From: Takakia lepidozioides
Lineage: Eukaryota > Streptophyta > Takakiopsida > Takakiales > Takakiaceae
Direction of reading: 5' to 3'
NCBI GenBank assembly: GCA_030704615.1
Contig: CM060733.1
Coordinates: 43,402,001 to 43,462,000 of the forward strand
DNA: 60,000 nucleotides
The position numbers and the translations under genes were made by a program. How positions within the stretch are numbered: the stretch's first letter is position 1; the number at the start of each line of letters is the position of its first letter. Below, piece after piece: positions 33,701-48,700 of the stretch. The notes under the pieces were generated by a model that had not been told where the DNA came from, ran no database searches, and saw only the letters and a list, made by a program, of their open reading frames with translations.

Positions 33701-36700
33701 ACAGTGGACATGCTGAGGACAAAGCTGGTATGAGTCAAAATTCTAGCAGAGAGGTGAGGCTGCTGAGGTCACCTGTCTGGGCCATGGTTGTAAGAGCTTA
33801 AGGGGACAAGTCCAGATTCTTTTGGCAGTAAGCAATTTGTTTCGGAAATGCATGTTCTGCTTGAACCCCAATGTTCTCCCATGCCAGACAGGGCCCAGCC
33901 TTTCCATTTCATGGCCAACATCTTAGTCGGTTTCAGTTGCCAGTCATATGGAGGCTTGGGAGGGTTCTTGAGAAAGGTGGTTTTGTTCATATTCATTGAT
34001 AGGTAAGTGCTGCAAAACTGGTCAGGAGCCCATTCTAGTCCCTTCAAACATCAGCCGGCAAATGAGGGCAGTTCATCACAGGACATTATCACCCATGCGC
34101 CAGGATATGAGCAGGTGGATTGCAACTGATGAAGTATTTGCAATGGAACCATTCCAAACTCTCACTTCTTGGGGAGGAGGGGTCCAGCAGGGTTTTGGAA
34201 GCTCAAGTTATTGTCAGTGAGATCTCAAATCGCCAACCCAAGCCAATCTTTGTATCAGTTTCCACCTGGTGGACCATGGATTGAAAATGATGATCTCTCC
34301 AAGGACCCTAACATCATAATCGTGATGGCATAACTGTTTGTAAGGATATTTTCTGTCTGGTTGGAGTTGTCGGCCCTATCCTAGTTCCTCCTGCCCTTGC
34401 AAAGAGAGGCCCAAGCAGTCCAGTTCAGCTTTCTTTGTCTCAATGAACATACACTGGGGAGGGCAAGCCGCCTTCAGATTTCCAGGAACTCTTACACCCA
34501 TCCTCTCCCAAATACACTAGTTGTTTTAAAAGGGTAACAATGTAACTCTCTTTTCAGCCCTAAAGTTAAGAACTTGTTTTTCCCCTTCCCACAGTTGTTG
34601 AGGGAGAACCCGAGGTCATCTTCAGCACTTCTTGGGAGGGGCACTGCTTATGCGTTCCTGAGGAAGCTGGACGTGGCAGTTTCCGATTTCAGTCAGGTAT
34701 GTCAGATTCGTGAGAGCATTTCCACCACTTAGGTGTTAAACATTTACACCCAATGGTTGTTGGCATGTCCAAGGTTGTTGAATCAGGACATATATATCAA
34801 TCTTCCATGTGCCAACAATGTAGCAACCACAATAATATTATGTGAGACCGTTATAAACAGTCCCTAGTTGGCTCTTTATTGAAGAGTGAAAAAGTAATCC
34901 TAGGTTGATGGGGTTCTGGGAGTGGTGTGATAGGCTATAGCAGCAGATCCAACAGCTGGAGAGGCATGGAAGAGACGTGGCCAAGCACGTGCGGCTCTAG
35001 GAGCGAGCCTTGAGGTTTGGAAGCCGACCTTACAGTGGAGGGGCTGTACTGGATGTCAGGGGTCTGGATAAAAGGTGTACTGTACTCATTAGTGAAGGTT
35101 ATACCGGTAGGTGTTAGCAACCTGTGTCAGACAGCGTTTACAAGGAAGACCTAAGCCCAGTCACTATCATTTTAACCATGTATTCACCCCAAGGTTGAAC
35201 TAGTATTTTGTTCTGGAGGAAGTTTCGTTCAGGCTTTCCTTTGGATAGCCCATTTAAAGCAGCTGAGACAGTGATTGTTCTGGATGTTCAATCTTTATAT
35301 TAAGTCTCCCCTGAACATTGGGATTTGGCAGGCTGTTGGAGACCTATCAAAGGCTCTGGAGTTGGAGCCTAGATCACCTGACTTACTGCATGAAAGAGGT
35401 GACAACTTTTTTGAAGATTGTTTTTTTGGAACAAACTTCCATTCCTTATTCAGGGGCTGACTGGTGGAAAAAGAGGAAGGGGATTTTCGGTGCTTCTTGT
35501 GACCTGGGTGTGGTAATATGCAGGTGTTGTGTACTACAAGCTCAAGGACTTCAAGGCAGCAATTGATGATTTGCGGAGATGCTTAGCCTCAGATGCCAAC
35601 AACAAATATGCATACAATTACCTTGTGCGTGTGTGCCAGAGAGACAGAGAATATACTCATAAGACGTTGTTTGCCGTAGCCTTGTGGCCATTGACCCCGC
35701 GCCCAGTTTGAGCGGAACACAGGGGGACACAATCTATCTTTGTCAGGGCTGACGCCGAGTAATCCAATTGATCCGAGTTTTCCAGATACCCTCTAGAAAT
35801 CCCTTCACACAAACATCAATCTGCTGTGTGTGATTTGCCAATAACTTGACCCCAAAAGGGCCTGGGCTATTGGCTCAGCCTCGAGATTTCAAAGTTGGTA
35901 CAGAGCTACAGGAACAATTCCCTTGATGGAATTGAAGAGGGTGTCTCTCTGGTGAGAATACCCAGGACAATGAATCAGGCAGTGGATATAGTCTTCAGGT
36001 TGCCCACACAACAGACATTTGCAATCCCCCTTTCCTCTCTGCGTCTGTTTGCAGTTCAAAGGTAGGCTTCCCACCCTGAGTTTAATTTCAATCTACTGCT
36101 GAGATTGGGTAAAGCCTTGAGGTCAGTCATGATGGGCTCACCCATGTCTCAGACTGGCAACAAGTTCAGGGAAGTTTTCTGCCTAATTTCATTTTCATCA
36201 GACAATTTCCTGGCAACAGCCCAGCACTTAGACCCGAACATGGCCAGGGCTTTAGGCTCAGCCTCGAGATACCGTATTGTCTTCAGGCTGCCCACACATT
36301 GGCAATGAATATCTCCTTTCCTCTCTGCATCTGTTTATTGTTCAAAGGTAGGCTCCCCACCCTGAGTTTAAATTTCAGTCTAGTGCCGAGGGTAGGTAGG
36401 CCCTTCAGATCATCCTTAGTGTCCTCGCCCATGCCATAGACTGGAAACAAGTTCAGGGAAGTCTTATGTCTAACTTCATTTTCATCAGACAGTCTTCGGG
36501 CATCCGACCCCACTTTTCATTTGCCACTACAAGCGTCCTAGATCTCTCGGGTCCTGCTCTCTTTCATCATGCCTCATTCCTAACCGTCCCTAGCTCCTGG
36601 TTTTATAAATGAACTCAAAATAACTGAGATTCAATTCCTTGGGGTCAGGTTTTGGAACTGTCCTATATGAATTGTCTGCCGTCTAGGTGACTTATGACAG

Positions 36701-39700
36701 CTCCTAGATGCCCCGCAAGTCTGCAATGATTGGTCAGTTTCATTGTGTGCAGGCTTTGATCGCCAACTTTGAGGATTGGCATGCCATTGACCATGCCATA
36801 TCCTTCATTCACACATTGGTAGGTCACTGCGTGCAGAGGCATGCCTGATTCTGGGTCATCCTCTTCCAGGGCTTCAAACGGGTTGGAAACTTTTAGGTGG
36901 ACAGGGAGAAACAACACAGAAAAGACAGACAGACAGATGTAAAGCACTAATTGATCTTTCCCTGAGAATGTTGGCTATGATGTGCGCTCCAGGGCTCATT
37001 TCTCGCCTTGTTGTATCACTCCCAAAGCTGCCGTTAAGGTTTCAACCCACCAGGTAGATGAGACAGCCTAGCTTGCACCCACTAGCTAAATGGGATTCAC
37101 TGGTTATGCGCTGGCATTACCATCATCCAAGAGTGCACAAGTTCGATTCCTACACTGCTGCAGCTCTAGCTTGGCACAGATGTGACATGTGGCTGGCAGT
37201 CGCACACACAGCTGATAGAGATCCAGCTAAACTGAAACTGATTTGTGGGCTATGGGCTGGTGTTGCCATCATCCCAGAGTGCGTGAGTTTGATTTTTGCA
37301 CTGCTCCTGAAGCCCCTGGCTTGCCAGAGATGTGATACGTGGTCACTGTTTAGAGAAATAGGATAGAGAGACAGTCAATGAACAAACACACTTTGCTTGT
37401 GGTAGACTTTTGACCATAGGCCCTCCTCTGGGTTGGCAATCCAGAGAGTGGACGGGAGAGGAGGCACGGGGGCAAGGGGGGCAAGGGAGAAAGCAGAATA
37501 GTTAGGTGAAGGCTCTCTATAGTAGCTGGACTTGTCTCCATTAACAGGATAGGAATCAAGACTCAAGGTTTATGACAATTTGTGTCGCTGGTGAACAGGG
37601 ATTGTGGCCCCTGCGTTAGAGTAAAGCTCACAATCTGGTTGCCCGAAAATTAGAGCACGGCATGTTCAACAGACATGAACTTACTGCTAATTTGGGGTTC
37701 AGATTTGCTACCGTGCTGTGCACTGTGATGTTGGCCATAGAATACTCCTTTTGAAGAAGCAGAGAATGGAGAGATTGATGGTGGAGGAAGGGTGATTTGT
37801 TTGTTGGGCGTGTTACATTGACAGCGACGTTTGGGACGTTATCTGTGGCAGGGATTGGCGTTGACATCAGCAGGTGATTACGTGGAGGGCATACAGGCGC
37901 AGCGCAAAGCTGTGCAGCTGGATGTAAACTTCAAAGAGGGTTGGACTCATTTAGCACAGGTAATGGCCACAGTAAATCTACTCGCTTGAGCAATCTTTTG
38001 TTTGTCCCTCTTTTTTCTTGCCTCTGCTTTTCTTCTCTTTGCTGTTTGTTTTTAGTTTTCTCTTCTGAAAATCCTTCAAATCGAGGATCAGACCTTCTCA
38101 GTACTTCTTTTTATGTTACCTTTAATTGTAAGCATGGAGATACCTCAATGTTTATAAGGATATTGTTGAGCAGTCATGGGGGATTCTGGCAGCAGATAAT
38201 AAGTATGCAGTCTGTTTGGTTATGCCTTTTGGGGGCTTGCCACCCTTGTAGAATCCTGTAACTACCAATCTGATTGTATGCCCTTTTTTACCAGCTAATT
38301 TTTTCTCGCGTAGATCCATAAAAGAGGCCAGAGATGTCAAAAATTGAAGGACATGTTGCAGTTGAGATGCAAAGTAGCCCTTTTCACTCCGTATTCAACA
38401 AAGTGTACTCCTCACTGTTTGGATTGAGCAAAGGTGTTGTTGGCATTTGTTTTGAAGTTGTCTGCATGTTTGTGTTCTCTATCTCCTGTCAGTTAAAGGA
38501 ACAACAGCGGGTCCTTCTGTATCACATTTATTTCTCCATTGTAGGTCTTCCAGTCGCTTTCTTTGTCAGACAGTTCAATTCATCTGGCATTTGAAGGATC
38601 AGTTATGGCTAAAGTGAATAGTGAAACATTGCTCAAACAAACGACAATGATCTCAAAGTTCTCTTGGATGTGATAGACTTGGCAGAACACTCTGCTCATG
38701 GTGCACACAAGGGGCTCTTTCTTATGGAGTAAAGTTGGAAGAGGGATTGCTGGGCCTTGGGGAACTCAATTTAACTCGACTTATTGGGGTTATATGCAAC
38801 ATGCATTCCATAAGGATGTACTCCTGTGGTGGCCAGCTTCATGTTCTTCCATAGTAGCTTTCTCCATTAATTTGAGCTCCTATTTCAACATGTGTCCCAC
38901 AACTGGTTGTGACAGTCTTTCTGCGTTAGACCTGAAGTCTGACTGCTGGTTCAGTTCATGTACATGTTTGGGAATCGTTGATAGTGAGGATCATTTGACA
39001 TGGTTTTTCATACCTGAGTGGCAGTCCTACAAAGAGCTTGCAGATTCAGATAAGGCGCTCGAGTGCTTACGCAAGGCTTTAGCTCTTGATGACAAGTATG
39101 TGTCTCTCTCTCTCACTGTCTGTCTGTCTGTCTCTCTCTGTAGGGCCATGCTTTGCAACATTATTAGGCCAGCTTTGAGGAGTACTCATCTGCTGTGTGG
39201 TTCAACAATTCCAACCATGCTAAATCTCTAGAATCTATCATGTTGCGGTGCTCAAAGAAAGCATGTCAGTTTGTTCTAGAACAGCTAGTGGCTTTTCGGG
39301 GCAAGTTTAACTCACCTTCTTTAAGCTCTCGATGGGATGAATTCATGTCAGATGGTGGGGTCAGTTGAATCGAATTCCGAATACCAGATACCCCAAGATA
39401 ATTGACACTATTTCTTGGAAGCAAGTCCGTCCTGTTAAACAGGCTAAGTCTTGGCGGGAAAGGGTAGAAGAGATTTTCAAGTATCTGAATATTAGTCCAG
39501 AATAACTGTCCCCACTGGATGAAGCTGACCTCCCTGAACTTGTTTCCAGTCTGTGACATGGGCAAGGACCTCAAGGATGATCTGAAGGCCCTACCACCCT
39601 CATCACTAGACTGTAAATCTAGTGCAGATGCAGAGAGGAAAGGAGATTGTAATTGCCAGATGCAGGCAACGTGGAGACTATCTCCATTTTCTGAAACATT

Positions 39701-42700
39701 GTCCGGGGTACTCTCACCCAGAGAGTGACCCTCTTCAGGAACATCAAGAATATGGTTCCTGCACCTCTGTTCACCAACTTCGGAAATCTTGAGGCGGAGC
39801 CTAAAAAAACCTGGCCCTGTTGGGGTCAATCTTTTGGGCTGCTCACACACAGCAGATTGATGCTTGTTTTGAAGGGCTTTCTAGAGTATATCGGAAAGGC
39901 TGGAACTACTGGTTTATACCAAGGTAAATCACCAAGGTAGTTCCTATTCTATGTTTTCGTCCAAACTGGGCGCAGGGTCTATGACCACAAGCCTACAGCA
40001 CACAGGTCTTATGAGTGCATTTTCTTTTCTATCCTTGAATATGGCTAACTCCAATCTTGGATTAGTCATGGTATTGAGAAATCACTTCTCCGAGCTACTG
40101 GTACATCTCTGGTGGTAAGGCAAGTATAATGGTAATGGTTCTCTGCCCACTAGGAAGCCTATTACAATTGGGTGGACTCACCATGGGAGTAGATAAATGT
40201 CTCTGACTAAATGCCAGCCTTGTGACCCCATGACCATGTTTGTTTCGACCTGAAGCATTCTGCTTTGTGGAAGGTAGTAAAAGAGGCCTCTCCCTCTTTA
40301 GAATATGTCTATGCGGGCCATTCTCTGCAGCTCTTGTGGAGTGATGGTCTCTGAATGGTGTCAAGCAGATCCCTACCGCTTGGGGCAGCCCCTCCACTCA
40401 AAGGGGGCTGCATACTCTGTCTGGCATGCGCACTTGGGCTAGGGTATGGCCTTGTGCGGCCTTGTGCTTAATCCTATTGCCTGCAAAAACTGAAAATTCT
40501 CCTTAAAAGGTTCATAATTCCCATGTTGATTCCTGGGGACTAGAGCTTCATGTGTAGTTCTTGGGGTGAATCCCAGGATGGACGATGTGTCCTTTAAAAC
40601 TACTAGGCTTGGATTATGTGGCTGATGGCGCTATCTCGAGACTTTGTAGCAGCGGTGCAGTGACAATGTCTAAGAATGCTACACGTAGAGACTCACTTCA
40701 AAGTAATCTCAGAGAAGTTCGACCCCTTGACTGGTTGGAGAGCGATCTTAGACATTGGTGATTCAATGAGGCACTCAGGGATGACAGCCGAAGATGGGGA
40801 CTTCAACTGAGAGTTTCCAACTTGTTTGAAGCCCTGGACGAGGTTGAGCCAGAATCAGACATGTCTTTGTGCGCAGTGACCTATCAATGTGTGAATGAAG
40901 GATATGGCATGTCAATGGCCAGAATCAGACATGTCTCCGCACACAGTGACCGATCAACGTTTGAATGATGGATATAGCATGCTCAATGGCATGCCAATCC
41001 TGAAAGTTTACACAAGACCACTAAGCCTGCCTACAATGAATCTGACCAATCATTGCAGAATTGCAGGATGTCTAGGAGCTCTCATGAGCCACGTAGATGG
41101 CAGACAATGCATATGTGAAAGGCTGGTTTGCAACTCGGCACCTTCTGGGCACCTTTAACCTCTGTGGGCTGACTAACCAATGGAAACAATTCGTAGTGCG
41201 TGAAGTTCTTCAAATAAGGGCCTGCACAGTTGTGCTGGACAAGAGACATGGGAAACTGTGGACAAGAGAGTTAGGGATGTCGATGGATATAAGTGGTATA
41301 GTAAGATGTGTGCCCTCAAGGTGGCCTCTGCAAAGTGTGGTCAGAAAGGTGTGGGATCCTTTGTCTGTGATTTCTTGTGTCATAGTATACAACAAGCCAA
41401 CTTTGCAGGGCTTTTTTGTGACCATGAGCTGAATTCCAATGGCAAAAGATTAGAAAAAGTTCTGAGTGAAGAGGTCAGGGCAGAATGTCCTGGCCTTGAA
41501 AGAGGCTTCCCCACATTGTACTATGGGATTAGCTTGCCCCCTCCATGCACCTTAATCATGGCTGCCCAGTTCGGGCAATGCTCTTGAAAAGTTCTCAAAA
41601 TAGTAATCCAACCAACAACGGGGGTTAGCAAGAGCCCACCAAGGTAAGCTTGGTCCCCACCCCTTCTAGAGCTATGGTAGGACTAATAAAACATTATCTG
41701 ACCTCCGTAAATTTAGTTCAGAGGTCTGAAATAAATCCAGATGGCTTTCTCACTCACAAAAAATCTTCTTCTGAGCTTCCCATTCTCATTCCTCCGAGAC
41801 CATGCCTCTTGCAAGTAAATTCAAAAGAGCTTTCATCACCTCTGTTGCTGATAAGATCATTGGAAGGAAACTAATTGTTTGCGGTAGAGGAGTAAATTGG
41901 TGGACCGTTGAGATCAAGCTCAAGATCGCTGAGAGGCGGGAACTCTGTAAGGACTATTGTAATATAAAAAATGATAAGGATTTGTGTACCAAATGGGCAA
42001 AGATGTTAGTCGGCTTGTAAGGTCGCAAAAGAGATTACTTAAAGTTGTACAGTGACATAAACTTGAACCACCATGGTGGTAATAATAAAAGATTCTGGTT
42101 GGCCTTCCAACAATTGTACAGACCGAAAAATGGCCTGGGGTCAGAGGAAAGATGTGGAGGATAGTTCACAACCCGTATGCAAGCACCAAAAGCTGTGTTA
42201 CGGTTAATGGACAGAAATCTGACTTCTTTGATATTGACCAAGGTGTAGTTCAAGGCTGCACCCTCTTCCCACTGCTCTTCAATGTTTTCATTTGTCAGTT
42301 ACCTGAAGACGTGGAAAACGAGGGGTTGGGGTTAAAAGTGGGTGGTGCCACCATTCCAGCCCTTATGTTGGAGGATGACCTTGCCGGCCTAGGGGTCACC
42401 CCATCCAGTCTTCAGGATTTAATTGATTAAGCAAAGAGGTACTTCGACCTGTGGAAGCTAGAAGCAAATGTTAGTAAATGCACAGTGGAGGCTTTCAATG
42501 ATCATGGGGTGGGAGGTGAGGATCTCAAATGGACTTGGGGGAGTCAAGAGATCCCTCCTACAAATATCTTGGCATTGAGTTTCCTCCAGCTGCAACTGGG
42601 ACTCGCATACACAGAAAGTGGCTCAAACAGCTAAATGATACATTGTCCAGGGTATTCTTATCAGAGAATGAGCCTCTTCAGGACCATGCAGAACATTGTC

Positions 42701-45700
42701 CTGCACCTCTGTTCGTCAACTTTCAAAATATCAAGGTTGAGCCTAAAGCCCTGACCCTGGGGTTTAATTGGTGGGCAGTTCACACACAGCAGATTGAAGG
42801 GATTTCCTTGGAAAGCCTGAACTAATTGCTTATATGAAGGTAATTCCCACTACTGGAGTGAGCCCCTCACAAAGGTAGTGTCGGTTCCCTCTAGTTCCGC
42901 CCAAACTGGGAACGGTGTGTGGCCACAAGGCTACAGCAAACAATGTCTCCCTAGCTCTCTCTAGATCAGGGCTAGACAACTGTCGTTGCTTTAGAGACTC
43001 TGAATCTTTGGCCAAGGCCTTCGGCTTGAGGACCAGTGCCTGGCGGCTCTACTTTAGAGGCACTTCATCTTCTGTCTTCTCACGTGTTTTTGATTGATGA
43101 TCTACTTTTCGCCCATGGGTGCCAGGGCCGGCCAGGATGTAAAGCAGTTTCTTCTTGAAGTAGTTTTTGGTTTGTTCTACCCTGTCCCATTAGCCCTCAT
43201 GGCACTCTGTCGACATAAAGTTTCATTTTCTCTTTCTTCATCTTTTTTCTTATCCTTGATAGTTCTCATAAATCTATTCCAGGTAGAATGGGTATTAAGG
43301 GTGAAGTACCTAATTTCTGATTCAGCTGTTATCCGGATTTGGGCAGAGTGCTGAATGTTGGGAACTAGCATGTTCACTTCTGTTGAAAATCATGGGGAAT
43401 GCACTTGTATTATTTGACGTGTGAGTTCAGAGCTTACTTGGCTCTCACACTGATATCTTTGACATATGACATGTTGCACCAATGAGTCCAACTCGGTGTA
43501 AAATTCTCCATTTCCAAGTCTCAACCACAAGGGGTAAGAGCCATGTGTTCCATTCAGTGACATCTGCCGGGCTGCTTATTTGCAAGACCAAAGTGTGTTG
43601 CATGACTGCTACATACTGACTTAACTGTTGTTGTTCTTAAGCTGGCCCAGGAAGAGGCAAACTACTTTGCCATTGAATGAATGGACAATGTGCTTTCTCT
43701 GAGCATGTGCCACTTCTTAGCAACACTAGCTTATGGTTGTTCATTCATGTGGATAAGTCTAGGTGTATTTCAATGTGTGCCTTCAGATATGTGCAAGCAC
43801 ATCGCTTATGGGGAATCTTGCTTCATGGGCTTGGAGACCACAAGTAAGCCCTCACATATTCTCCATCGTCCATTCATCAGGATGATTGACTTGTTCCCCT
43901 ATAACAGTAACAAGTGATGACCATTGCTTAAATTATCCTACTGGTGACGGGTTTTTTGTACATGTAGACATTCTGAACACCAGTGTTTAAGAGGGGTCAG
44001 GAAGTCGAATCTGTCTTAGTTGCTCTTTGTCTCACAGGAATTCAGCAAAGCGGTTGACAGCAAGCTTAGAGCTTGATCTCGATAACTTGGAATGCCTCTA
44101 CTTGCGGGCCTCATGCTACCATGCTCTGGGACAGTTTACTGAGGCTGTGAGTACTTGGTCTCTGTTTGCAGATACATACCTCATGCTAAGTTGTTGGTTT
44201 GGGTTTCTGATTACTGCTCTCCTTTGTCTTCTCATCTGCACCAATTCTAGCTCGATTGTTGTGGAAATTGGGCTGTGGATTGTAGTTGTTGCATGGATTC
44301 AAATTTCTCATCTGTGTTACCATGTGATGCGATACTGTAGATTAACTGCAAGATTAGATGTGCTCTGCTTTGATTAAAGAGTTACAAAAGTGGAATGGAT
44401 GGGGAGACCACAGGTTCGAGACTATGATGTTGTGGTGAATATGGATATTGACAGCACTGAGAACCACACTCTGCAGTACTTGGCTTTCTATCAGGTACCA
44501 TGATTATTTGGTGCATGGACTTGTTGAGTAGGTACAAAATGACCAGTTCATCGATAGTAGCCCTGCTGCCAGAGAAACCCCTAAATATAACCGCTGAAAG
44601 ATGGGTGCAAATCATATGTGCATGCCTCTGTCCCAGATTGACTTTCAGTGTAGCTATTCCCAAACACATGTGACACTCAGTAGCATGAAAGGAGGTCACC
44701 AGCTCATGTAATATGAATACACTGTTACAATGTTTCCACTATTGCAAGGCATATTGTAATGTCTACAAGCAATTTTGAGAATGGAGAGAGTGAGGAAAGA
44801 CATACTTCCTGAAATTTTCATCTTTCTTCAGGCTGGTATTGGGAGGCTGGGTGGGCTAATGCATTGCAAAAAGTTTCTTTGCATGGTAGCAAAACAAAGT
44901 CAACGCATTGTCAACAGAAACATTACAATGGGGTTATTTGACAGTTTGGAACCAGCATGAGTTAGGTACAGTGGTTGGCTTACTTTGAGCTGGTCTGTCA
45001 CAGCGTGAAAATGCCTTGTATACAGCATCCAAGCTCACTGTTCCATTCAGCCGCTTTGACATTGATGGTGATCTCGACCCACTTTTCAAAGTGAGTGCCC
45101 ATTAGCTTCCTTCCATGTTGCTGTTAGTTTGCAATTTTTAGGAGGAAAGGATGCCAAGAAAAAAAGGAGGTGGGGGGGAATGTGTGTACTTTGAGCATCA
45201 ATTTCATGTTATGTCAGTAGTCTGTTAGTACTCTGCTGCCTTCATTTATCATATAGCTTACGCAGTGTGGTGGTGGGCTGGGCAGGAAGCCTGGTGTAAA
45301 AGGCTACGCCCCATAGGCTTTCTCTCGACATACAAACTGCAGCCTGTGCTAAAGGATTTACCGAAGGGGGGTCGGCTGAGACAACAAGACACAGCCCTCA
45401 CAAGGACCAAAAAGTCATTATTGGAAGCTGCTGACCAGATAGGCCGTCATATCCAATACGATTCACCAGGATTTCTTACAAATGCACGGCAGGTAATATT
45501 CTTGGCTTTGTGGGTAGGTGATGATGAGATATCTGTCTGGATTCTAACAACGGTATTGTTTGCACTGAACCTTTCTCCTAAAGTTATAGCAGTTTTGAAG
45601 GGAGTATTCTAGTGTTCCAACTTTTGGATTAGGATTACAAACGTATCGAAGACGTATCTACCGTAGCACTGCAGTTTCATCCTGCAGGTTCTTGAGTGGT

Positions 45701-48700
45701 CGTTGTATTCCCCTTGTGATGCTTAGCGTGTGCAATACGGAGCACTTACGGTGGTTTTACATTGTGACAGCACCGTATGGCAGGACTGGCAGCACTTGAA
45801 ATTGCACAGAAAGTCTCGTACACCTGGCGTGCAATTCGTGACAGCTGGGACCTACATGGGGGTAGGGAGGGCTTGTCAAAATCTGGACGGAAAAGTAAAC
45901 GAAAGGGAGGGAATGGTGGTTCTGCAAGCCGAGGGGGGCAGTGCTCGAGCAAATCTGGCCATTCGGCAAACTGCCGGTCAGTGATCCAGCTTTTGAACAT
46001 GATAATTGCAGCAATTCCTGCTTGGCAAGCCTACTGACTTTGCTGTCCTCTGTTCTTTGTCTAGTTTGCTTCACCTAAACTTCATTACTCCATACTCCAG
46101 TGTCACAAATATATTGTTTCGGGGTGATGTTTTGTACTGTTTTTGCCACAAGAGGTGACAGCAGAAAGCTCTTACACAAGTTCTCATATCTGATTGCATT
46201 GTTCATATTCTTTGATCTTGGTTATGTAGATGGGCAAATAACCCAAAGCATCTGAAACAACTCATGCCAGAGTTCCATGTAGCTTTCCAATTTAAAGAGA
46301 TTTAGTAGAAATGGCTTACCTTCTTTTCTGAGACACAATGCTGGTGCAGTTGTCATGAGGATGACGACGGCCTCAAGGGTCCCATTGTATCTACGTGGCG
46401 TGATGTATACTCTATTGCTGTCAAATGGAGACAAGTGTCAGAACCTTGTGACTCTGTCGTTTGGGTTGACATGCTGAGGTAACAGTTTAGTTTCATTGGA
46501 AGGATGCTTCTAAGTTTAGATTTCTTCTATCTTGGAATCTTAGATTATATCTTCTATCTTAGATTTCTTCTATTACCTAATGTGCACAAGGTCTTGCCAA
46601 TTCTTACAGTTTTGCCAAACCTGCTTGTCGATAACAGCGTACCACAGCTGTTAAGTTAATTGACGAGTTTTGCTAGGTGGAGAGTGCTTTTGCACCTCAG
46701 CCTCCTCTTATACTCACTGAGCTGTAATTCATGATGGGTTGACTCATTCGTGACACTCTGACGGGATCAAATGGTCAGCCTATCCATTCGTAGAATTCTA
46801 AACTGACTCTTTCAGATACAGGTCATTTTCCAGGTCATTTATCTCTGTCCTGTGAATGCAGTGAGAAGGAGTATACTGCAGGGTTTGGATCACACACCCC
46901 CATGATACTAGGGCAGGCCCATGTGGTGCGATATTACCCCAATTTTCCACGGTATGCTTCCTTTCCTAATGGAGAGGATTTTGGAACATAGAGGAGGAGA
47001 GCAGATCAGGTATCTTGAGGCATCTATAAAACTTCTACAAGCAAGCTAGTGGAGACTTTTCCAGTGCATCCTTTGTCAGGAAGTTTAGTTTGAGATTCAA
47101 GTTAACTCCACTTGGTATCAATCAAGACTGGTCCCACCAGGGTCTTAAAGCTCAGCTGCCGGAATTTCTGGGGTCAATTTCCCATCACCTCCATGATACA
47201 CTCTACCTGCCAAACATCTTCTGTCAGGCATGTCAGTTATATTGACATTCTGTGCTTTTGGTCTGTCACTAGTCAACTGTCAACTGTATGACAAAAACTA
47301 ATACACAGACATTCAATAGACACGTTTACTACACTGATTTGAATCTGCTATGTAAGAAGCCGAACATATATGGCTGACATGCTGAGGGTCTATGCAGAGC
47401 ATTTAAAACAGCAAAAGACTTGATACTGGAAAGGCGCCGTGTGAATGATGCCGCCAATCGCATTGTTGATTTATCTGATCCTACCAAATTGAAGGCTGTC
47501 AGTACCTCGCCATCTCAAAACAGCCTGTGTTTGCTAGGCCCTCAGCACCTTTTATGCTTAAAGGTGTCACCTTCATTCTTTCTAGTATGACCTGTAAGAC
47601 ATTGCAGAGGTCCTTGCGGCCATCTGCTAGGAGTTCAATGAGATTCTTGGTGGGCAACATGGCAATCCAGGTTGAACTTGATACCAAAATGGACAAAAGA
47701 CCTATGACCTACAGTGGGAGAACTAGCATCCTGACTGTATTAGGTCATCACCCATCATAAGAAGTATATCTTTTAGTATGCTAAACATGCTCAGAACTTT
47801 TCTGAGAGAAGATGGAGAGTGTCCCCCCAATATGACTCTGGGAGTACTGTTTGGGAAGTGTGACGCGTTACATAGCATGGACATACCAGTAAATTAAGTA
47901 TGTTCGAGGGTGTTGCAAGCCAATGTCTGTGGTGCACAGCTTATGGATGAGGGTATTGATCTAGTCCAGCTTGGATGCCATTTGCTTTTGACTGTGACCA
48001 GGTGGATGCAGCAAGGAACTGTTCTGATCTTTACAAATTAGTTGGGAGAGACTTTTGGGTGGTTACCCCTTGCAATAGCACTGCCAAGCAAGGGTGCGTC
48101 CTCGCAACTCAGACTTGCGTTTCTGTGTATCTCCATAGACCCCTGCTGTCTCCCTCCCATTTTGAGTATGTGCCGTCCTACTAAACTCTACTAAATCCCT
48201 CGATCTGGGTGAGTCGTACTTCATTCACACAAAATGTTAAAGGTGAGGAGCTGGATGGATGAAATGACAACTCGCGCCAACTGGTCATCCAACTGGATGG
48301 ATGAAAAACCGGTGAGTCCAAGGTAGTTAAATGATTCCACCTTAAAAGAGATGAAGTGGATTATAGTGCTACATCGGTTAGGAAGTATCTTACCAGTGGG
48401 CTTCCTTTCTCTTGGCTTCGCCAAACATCTCAATGGCATGTGGAATTTTACAGGAAAGTGTTGGATGGCACACGACTGACCATGCAGAAAATGTAAGTCC
48501 TCAACTCTCTCTTAATTTGCTTCTAACTTCTGATTTCAAGAGGAGGTACTTTGATGTTGGAAAGTGATTTGTGCCTGTTTGCCATCACTGTGGGTCCCCC
48601 AGGATGTTTGATCAGGACGGGTTTTCATGGACAGTTCAGTTGTCTCTGCCATGAGGTAGAGACATGCCTTTAATAGTCAAGTCAGTAATGACGTGCTACA

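Noticed and set aside
39120-39180. Polypyrimidine tract plus TAG near 39143 as the acceptor of SRFR1 exon 11
   Set aside because: The downstream sequence does not encode the expected TPR helix. The 57-bp exon at 43787-43843 fits length, phase and residues (LLHGLGDH).
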